Source: Asterella californica
Lineage: Eukaryota > Streptophyta > Marchantiopsida > Marchantiales > Aytoniaceae
Assembly: GCA_036924285.1 (NCBI GenBank)
Contig: JAYKYS010000002.1
Span: forward strand, 310,001 to 374,000
Length of the DNA: 64,000 nucleotides
Reading direction: 5' to 3'
A program made the translations under genes and the position numbers. This document shows positions 57,101 through 64,000 of the stretch, in pieces (within the stretch, counting starts at the first letter, position 1; every line of letters starts with the position of its first letter). The notes beneath the pieces are model-generated. The model made no database searches, was not told where the DNA came from, and was given only the letters and a program-made list of their open reading frames with translations.

Positions 57101-59868
57101 AAGTGTTGCATGAGTAGGCCATGCGTTTGAATGTTTGGAGTGGAGAACAGATCCTTTCGCACAGAGCATTCTGTGTTGAGCTTGTCAGATACGTCGTGAA
57201 ATACGTCGATATGAAGTGTAATCCGGAAGTCTGTAGAACCTACGATTTTCTGTTGATTGACACTTTCTTGTTTACCGCATGACAGTTTGTCTCAGGGGCA
57301 TTTTCTGGTGGTGTCTCTGCAGCAGCAACTCTTGCCATTGTCGCAGTTGTTGTATATGGCGCACATCTGACTATCAATGGAGAGATGACAACAGGCGCTC
57401 TCACTGCCTTCATTTTGTATAGTCTCACGGGTATGCTGTGCAAATTCTGCAATTAAATTTGGCCCCTAAAACTGAGTGTGAACTCGAGAACATGATTTCC
57501 AGTAGGTAGGTTTCCATGTAGTGCCTTAGACATCGGAACTGAGTCTAATGTCTACCATGGTTCACATAACAGTGGCAACGTGAAGTCTTATACATCCTTA
57601 CGAGAAGATTCACGGGGCTTCAGGCTTTTGGTATGCTAATAGAAATCTGTCTCCAGCCGTTGCAAACTGTTACTGTAATCTAACTTGGATGGTGGTTTCC
57701 TCAGTTGGACTTTCGCTTGCTTCCCTCTCTGGTCTCTATACGACAGCAATGAAGGCAGTTGGAGCCAGCCAGCGTGTCTTTCAGCTCCTGGACCGTAAAT
57801 CCTCCATGCCCGAAGCTGGCGATAAACTACCGCTCCGGTATGCAGACCAGATATAGTTCACAGTTGGGTTAATTATCTGGATGCAGTAAACTGTACTTGG
57901 TTCGGTTTCGGTTCGGGTCCAACTAGTACGCTGTTTTCAACACTCGTAACCTTATCTTGCACTTGGTCTGCGGCGCGTGATTACTCCTGCTGTGGTTTTG
58001 AGATACTGATCTTGTATTGTCTCCTAAATGAGTTATGTCAGTTGCCCGGTTTCGTGCGAAGTTTTCTTTTTCCTTAAAACTTCAGACTGGATTCTCTTCT
58101 TAGTAGCCTTATTGCACTTTTGTGGGTAGCAGGGATCCTTCGGATGAAGGAGAGATTCTGATTGAGAATGTGTGGTTCGCTTACCCTTCGCGACCAAACG
58201 ACCTGGTTCTGAAGGTTAGCCTCTGACGTTTACCGCCAACGTTAGGACCTAGAAGCGTGTCCTGAACCTCATATGCATACGGCCTGGTCTCGGGCTGACA
58301 TCTTTACTTTTTCTGAGAATTGTTATTTTCTCGTTTGGAGGGTGCAAAAATGCAACCAGACCGTTGTGGAACAAATCTGATAATACGAGTTTGTGGCTAC
58401 TTAATGATTCAGGGCATTAGTCTAGAGTTGAAGCCTGGAGCAAAGGTTGCCCTGGTAGGGCCCAGTGGTGGTGGCAAGGTAGGTTCATTCTGTACTTCTT
58501 TCCCCTTTCAGTCCACTTTCCAGTTTGTTCAGGTATTTTGTTATTTTCGTGGGTATTCTCGCGGTAATAGATCAACTAATTCTCGACATCTTTTTGCAGA
58601 CGACAATAGCTAATTTAGTTGAGAGGTTTTATGACCCTTTGAATGGTACTATCCGTTTGAATGGAGTACCTTTGGCTGAGGTGGATCACCGGCATCTGCA
58701 TGAGAAAGTAGGTTTAAGCGTCTATCTCTCTATGTGCTTTGTCCTTTCGATCACAATTACCATTCCTTCCAGACTTTCTGAATCTGCATGCGTATGAGTT
58801 TGAGCTCCAATTTCGGGGGAAGAAACCGAACCCTTGATCGAATGTGGCCTTAGCACTGCCGGAGCCGTCTGTTTGTTCGTTATAGTGAGGGAGTACATAA
58901 TAGCGATGAGGATATGAAGTGATGTCAATATGAGATAAGTTGGACGAGGTTCGTCTTGACCATTCGAAGGCTATTTACACGATCTACGTTGTGCAGATTA
59001 GCATTGTGAGCCAAGAACCAACACTTTTTAACTGCTCCGTGGCGGAGAATATTTCGTATGGAGTCCAAGGGAAAGTCTCTCTAGCTGAAATCGAGCGCGC
59101 ATCGGTAAGTGTACAACACTAGGTTTTTCTTCTTGTCCTTAGGTACATTACCTTTGAGAGCATAATGTGCTTACTGAAACGGTAGGTACATGGAATTACT
59201 CATGGGGTCGATTCATGTGCGAGAGGTTTTCTTGCACCTCATATCAAAAGCTTTACACGTTTCTCTTGGTGTTCCCGTATGCAGAAAATGGCCAATGCCC
59301 ATGAATTTGTCAGTAAGTTTCCAGAGGGCTACGATACATTTGTTGGTGAACGTGGGGTGAGGCTATCAGGTGGTCAAAAGCAGCGTATTGCTATCGCCAG
59401 GGCGCTTCTGATGGATCCGAGAGTACTCCTCTTGGACGAGGCCACGAGTGCGCTAGATGCAGAGAGCGAGTATCTAGTCCAGGTGAGTCTTGATCGTTCT
59501 GTTCGTGAAGTAAAATGCTTCTCTCAGTTATCATGCATATTTAGGGCTCTCGGAGGCGATCGGTTTGAAAGCTTCGAAGAATCGTCCCCGCAGGTGTTGG
59601 AAATTGCTTGACCGTGAGAGATGTTTTGCAGGATGCCATGGATCGGTTAATGAAGGGACGAACCGTTCTGGTTATTGCACATCGTTTGTCCACTGTTCAA
59701 AGCGCAGACATTGTAGCTGTCGTTTCGGATGGTCAAATCGCGGAGAGTGGATCTCATGAGCAACTGCTCGAGAGCAATGGTGTCTATGCAAGCCTTGTGA
59801 GAAGGCAGTTGCAAGGTTCATCGAAAGGAAGCAGCTCAGCTGCCAGCGGTTTGGATCTAGCAGGGTAA
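54162..59868 (+). CDS. Half-size ABC transporter, ABCB25/ABCB27 (ALS1, TAP-like) type
   Basis: Sixteen exons joined by GT-AG introns give 625 residues without a stop: 54162-54224, 54869-54904, 55289-55363, 55622-55746, 56066-56165, 56312-56483, 56715-56833, 56933-57043, 57286-57430, 57705-57837, 58133-58214, 58413-58478, 58600-58707, 58997-59104, 59285-59482, 59632-59868. All phases fit. Residues about 30-320 form the membrane domain ([42 protein letters not shown] blocks). The nucleotide-binding domain has Walker A GPSGGGKT (403-410, split by an intron), Q-loop SQEP, signature LSGGQ (508-512), Walker B VLLLDE (528-533), SALD and H-loop His564. All catalytic motifs are intact. One membrane domain plus one NBD means it must dimerise. 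Relatives are about 640 residues; Arabidopsis ABCB27 (ALS1) is a vacuolar-membrane half-transporter linked to aluminium tolerance. The start is the first Met after an in-frame stop at 54,118-54,120 and lies in a short N-terminus with a dileucine (APLLDRL), possibly a sorting signal. Substrate is not predictable. Confidence 0.93.
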
Positions 59869-62519
59869 TAGGAATGCCTCACATTGAAGAGTACAGAGAC
59901 TGGGGAAGTTGCACTGATCATCTGCAGGAGGTCTTTTAGTCTTGAGGACTCATTAGTGTCCGTCTCCAGAGAGCTGCCGTACATGGTCGAAGGTGTCTCA
60001 TTCTTTTGCGAATATATTAATCAGCTGTTTCCGAAGCAGTCGTCGAAGCACATTATTTGTAACTGGGACATGTACCAAGGAACGTAGCTTCGATTTCAGG
60101 AGAACGTCTCAGCTGATGACGATGGAGATGAAGTCCCGAGATCATCGGCGCTAATATTTACTAGGAAATAGGAAATCCATATTCTCACCCATTGTTCCAC
60201 TTCTTACGGGAAAAACCTAGGAAAACGTTTGCCAGGAGGCCTTGCAGAGCGAGCCAACGTGGAGAGATTTCGTAACCGATTCTGAATTGAGGGACACCCA
60301 CTCTTGAGTAGTTTCTAAACTACTCAAACTACTCAAGTAGCCGTATATATTCACCATTTTGCGGGGAAGGAGTTCGTTGTCTCGAAGAGTAGCCTCATTA
60401 GTATTTCCTACAGTATAGGCTAACGTGCTGTAAAAGCTACAGTACTGCCTTGGCGAGGAGGCTAACGAATCTCAGCGAGGATCTTCACCGATATTTGTGT
60501 GGAACAAGATCCTCGTTATGTACGAAAAGATTTTGCTGAAAGTGAATCTGTGTCTGAAGGATTATTCTAAGGGATCCATCGGCAACTAAAGATTATGACA
60601 CGTTTGATGTGTATCATTCTTCATGTTTTGAGTCGCTGTTGGAGATTCAGGTGATCACTTATAGTTCAAGTAGAACGCATCATGAGCCCGGACATTCTGC
60701 CAGGCGTTCAGAGGTCGGGCTGTGTTGCGTTTGCAGCATAGCTGAGTACAGTACAGGAGTTAGCGTACAGTTGCAGCTTTGGGACATCATTGCATGCGGG
60801 GGAGGAAGAGCTGAGTTGAGAGCAGGTACGTACTACGTTATCCTGTCCTCCTGAAGGAAGGAACAGTTAAACTGCCTTCCCTCCCTGCTCTAATGTTCCA
60901 ACTAAAGTACAGATGCAGTGGATGGAGCGACAGTGCGTTCTCCTTCACCCGCGCCAGTTTGGTCATCTGAACGTGCACCGCATAGCCGTGACCTTACACT
61001 GTCCAGCCGAGAGAAATCGACTGTGACGGAGCAGATATGAGTTGCTTCACGTGTTCACGGAAGAACGTACTGGCGAAGCTGGCTCCTGGTTCTCACTCTC
61101 CTGATTCAGAAGTAGTTTATGGGGTCGTCAAAACTGTCGAAATCATGAGGCATCCCATATGGGTCAGTACCAGACGAGCGAGTGCAAAGAACAGTACTCG
61201 AAGAGTGAATTTCGCAGGTTTGGATTGCGTATCCAGACCCTTGCAATCAACAAATAGCATTTGTAAGACAAAACAGATACGAAAGTAGAACTCAATACTT
61301 CAAAAGCAGTGCTTGGAGTCTCGGGCCCTGTATAACACCCTTTCGAGTAAAAGGTCGGAGTTTTAGAAGCATTGTCAGGGTTTGAATATCATACTGACTT
61401 TTAGTTTCACCTTTGGTGAGTTCGATTAGTCGGGAAAAGTTATATATCAAGCGCGCCATCAGACAGAAGCTTTCTTCCCTTTGCAACGAAAACAGATAAC
61501 ACTGAAACATCATATTTAGAACGATACATAAGATTACAACAAATACGGACCTGAAAAATATATTTCAGTCACTTGAAAAACATATACTTTAAGTAAACAC
61601 GCGACCACTTTTCCCGGTTTTAAATTTTGATGTTACTCTGGTTCAGGTTCAAATATAAAATCATAGTTGTTCTCTGATCAAGTCAAAACAATGAATCCAA
61701 AATTAAAACCGTCAAAGTTGCAGCATAAGTTAACAAATCAAAAGTTAATTATTCGCGAATCTTATATTGTATGTATTGTATATTCACCCATGTATTAGTT
61801 TCTTTCCGTAATACTTCTCGAGAATCGTCATACGTTTATTGCTGTTATTACATAGTGTGTACATCGTGAGGATTGTGTGCGGCAATTTTTTTATTGTTGT
61901 AGCACGCGTATTGCTCGGGTCACATATTCATAATTTTATAAAGTCAAATTTTCCCAAGTTGGCTCTGTACTTCTTCTGCGTTTATCGGTTTCGAAGCGGT
62001 ATATAACGAAGAGCAGCAACAATTTGAACAGAAGCAAAGAATAGAAAACCTGCCGCGATAAAAGACTACAGGGAGCCAGCAATAACTTTATTGTTTTTAG
62101 AGGTTAATTACATGTGCGAATCTGTCACAACTGTGACGAGAGTCGAACGATCTGATAGATATGTGACGTTTGTATATTCAGTGGAAGGAAAGTCAAAAAT
62201 ATTGAAAAAAAACGAGAGAAGCTAAGTAAAAACTTGTCTTTATCAGACATTTGGACTGGTTCTAACACTTGGACTGACCCTGCACTCGTCGGTATTTTGT
62301 TCGGAGGACGTGACACCTACAAGAAGCAGCAAGCGTGGTTAGCAGTTGCACAGTAGGGCTAGATGCTCTCAGAAGAAAGAGAAGAATGACATAGAGAAAG
62401 AATATCACGTTACTTTCAAATGCTCTGGTGGCTGCCAAGTTCTTGTCGACATATACTACGGAAGGCCGTTCACGTCTTGGAAATTAGACATAGTTCTGTT
62501 GCGCTGAACTGTGGGAGAA
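59869..62519. other. 3' UTR of the ABC gene, then no gene recognised
   Basis: Just after the stop, 59,869-60,300 is probably 3' UTR. An inverted repeat TTGAGTAGTTT/AAACTACTCAA lies near 60,304-60,327, followed by a third ACTACTCAAG copy. ORFs at 60,609-60,854 and 61,037-61,288 show no family features. 61,500-62,300 is AT-rich. Confidence 0.4.
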
Positions 62520-63717
62520 GTGGTAAGTATATTTCTCTTCTTGGAGAATCTCAGCATCCCTTGCTCGACAGTGAAATAGCGTGCGCGTGTTTGAACAAAG
62601 AAAATATTATCTATATCGGTAATCGTGACAGTTTCTGATTAATGATAGCTTTTCACATAGATTCGCTACACGTCTTTTGTATACTGCAGGTCATAAGCCA
62701 TCTGCAAGACGGTGTGTACTTATCAGATGTATCATAGATCTCAAACACGTTCGAAGAGTTGTACCCAACGAATGTGTACTGCAATACTTATTAAACTGCA
62801 ATGCACATTGGAGGATATTGGTATAGTTCAGCTCCACTCGGTTCAATAAATCTTGTTCGTCCTCCAACATGATGTCTGAGATTTTTTTCATGACGAACTG
62901 GTGATGCAGTTGGTCCTTGTCCTTCATACAATATCCGATCATTCCAACGAATGTATGAAGACCTCTGTTAGTCAGCAGCTTGACGCAAACTTCCCCGCCC
63001 ACTAGTCTATGAATATCTTTCCATCTCAAAATTGTCAAGAGTCGTTGTTTTATCTGTATCGTGCTGGTGACCTGAAGACAAATCACACCTTGTACATGTA
63101 AACGTAACAAAGTTCCGTCCCTCTCAATAGATAGCAAGCCACTGGTGCAGTCATTATATAGAAATTGACACAAGGATGGCCGATAACATATATCTAGGTC
63201 TCCTCTCGTGCAATTGACGATTATCATCATTTCCAACAGTTTGAGAACTAGAACTCTTCGCGTAACCGCCGCAAGCTGTGGAGCGATGGCATGTTTAGCT
63301 CTGGCTGCTCTTCGCAACAACATCAGATAAATAAGGATAGTGTTTACATCCAAATCAAAAAATAGAGGGTTTTACGTCTTGATAAACACAATAGATGTAG
63401 TTTAGACAATACACAACATGCACAGTTGGCTTCAGATGATGAGGATCAAGCGGAGACTGTAGAAATTTTGGATAAGAAAAAAAGAAAGAGTTTGAGTCAT
63501 GCAGAATCAACAAGCTTTCCTCAGAGTCAATGTAATGAAAGGGACTGATCACAACCTGAAGACAAGAAATGACAGTGAAAAACGATTTGCAAATGAGTAT
63601 AAAGTCCAAGCCTAGGATGAGAAATTCAAGTGAGACAGTGTAGAAGTCAAAATCCGATATAGATAAAAGATCTAAGTCTATACAGTTCGATATCTCCAAA
63701 AGAAAGAAATGTTCCAC
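62520..63717 (-). pseudogene. HUH-endonuclease-like gene, copy B (decayed)
   Basis: The minus-strand ORF 63,353-62,691 (220 codons) aligns with copy A: LLRRAARAKHAIAP, SIERDGTLLRLHVQGV, GGEVCVKLLTNRGLHTFVGM, IGYCMKDKDQ and NRVELNYTNILQ. The preceding ORF 63,717-63,355 in another frame matches copy A's first block (SPFHYIDSEESLLILHD). The first His of the HUH motif is Arg here (Arg-Leu-His), while the Tyr/Lys motif YCMK is intact, the reverse of copy A's damage pattern. Beyond 62,691 the homology continues to about 62,520 through a stop. Orientation matches copy A, 43 kb away. It may be a transposon nuclease gene; no ends or target duplications were identified. Confidence 0.55.
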
Positions 63718-64000
63718 GATAAAGTTGATATGGTGTTAAAGTTCAAGGTCTATAAAACCAATCTACTTAGCATTGAAAACCATGTTGATGAGAACAAACT
63801 GCTTGAAAAGAATCACAGAGAAACCTCTTCTCTAGGATGGAATCATCACATGTGGGGTTATCAGATGGGGTTGCAAGAACAGATTGAACAAGATTATCGG
63901 ACAAAATAGATCCGATTTCTTTACTGTCCTCTTTGTCGAACGGAATGGCTGTACACTTTTGAGGCTAAGACATTTGGAAAACGATGTTATTGATGTCCTC
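63718..64000. other. No gene recognised at window end
   Basis: ORF 63,709-63,909 (plus), with HHMWGYQMGLQEQIEQDYRT, has no identifiable family and could be part of a feature continuing beyond the window. Confidence 0.3.

Noticed and set aside
62420..62638. Plus-strand 72-codon ORF near copy B
   Set aside because: Antisense shadow of the homologous minus-strand segment.

Overview
The window is eukaryotic and most likely from the green lineage. The best evidence is one complete intron-rich gene at 54.2-59.9 kb: 16 exons, all introns GT-AG, coding a 625-residue half-size ABC transporter of the plant ABCB25/ABCB27 (ALS1, TAP-like) type. The rest is mainly decayed transposable elements and unusual repeats. 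The element mix (Ty1/copia, Ty3/gypsy, CACTA/TNP2, a LINE-like reverse transcriptase, and an HUH-nuclease-like family) fits a repeat-rich streptophyte such as an alga, bryophyte or seedless vascular plant. The species cannot be named from sequence alone.

Layout. 1.2-3.3 kb: LTR-type element with a gag-like ORF (family R1, copy 1), then a copia RT scrap. 4.6-4.9 kb: GC-richer structured segment with tRNA-like promoter motifs. 7.0-9.0 kb (minus): broken CACTA TNP2 transposase. Directly upstream of it, 8.96-10.2 kb is a dense array of short hyphenated palindromes with paired substitutions in both arms. 10.4-11.2 kb (minus): intact 265-residue ORF resembling the C-terminal OB fold of replication protein A subunit 1, with a coiled-coil tail. 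12.3-18.6 kb: SINE-like segment, a double hairpin, and at least four copies of an unnamed family carrying long near-perfect hairpins. 19.4-20.9 kb and 62.5-63.7 kb (both minus): two decayed copies of one gene with HUH-type and YxxK-type motifs. 26.9-31.0 kb: large imperfect inverted repeat with internal tandem arrays. 31.8-33.0 kb (minus): gag-like zinc-knuckle ORF between two nearly identical 300-bp direct repeats.

33.4-44.8 kb is a nest of retroelements: gypsy integrase, copia integrase/RT interrupted by R1 copy 2, then a longer copia relic with its 3' LTR. A 199-bp MITE-like element lies at 44.9 kb. 47.1-50.1 kb is a LINE-like pol relic whose catalytic RT core (about 47.94-48.59 kb) is inverted relative to both flanks.

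Only the ABC transporter looks like a functional host gene; the RPA-like ORF is the second candidate. The most unusual signals are structural: the palindrome array at 9-10 kb, the hairpin family at 12.5-16.5 kb (both with double substitutions that preserve pairing), interleaved inverted repeats at 24.4 kb, and the inverted RT core. All assignments come from reading translations and repeats by eye; no database search was possible.
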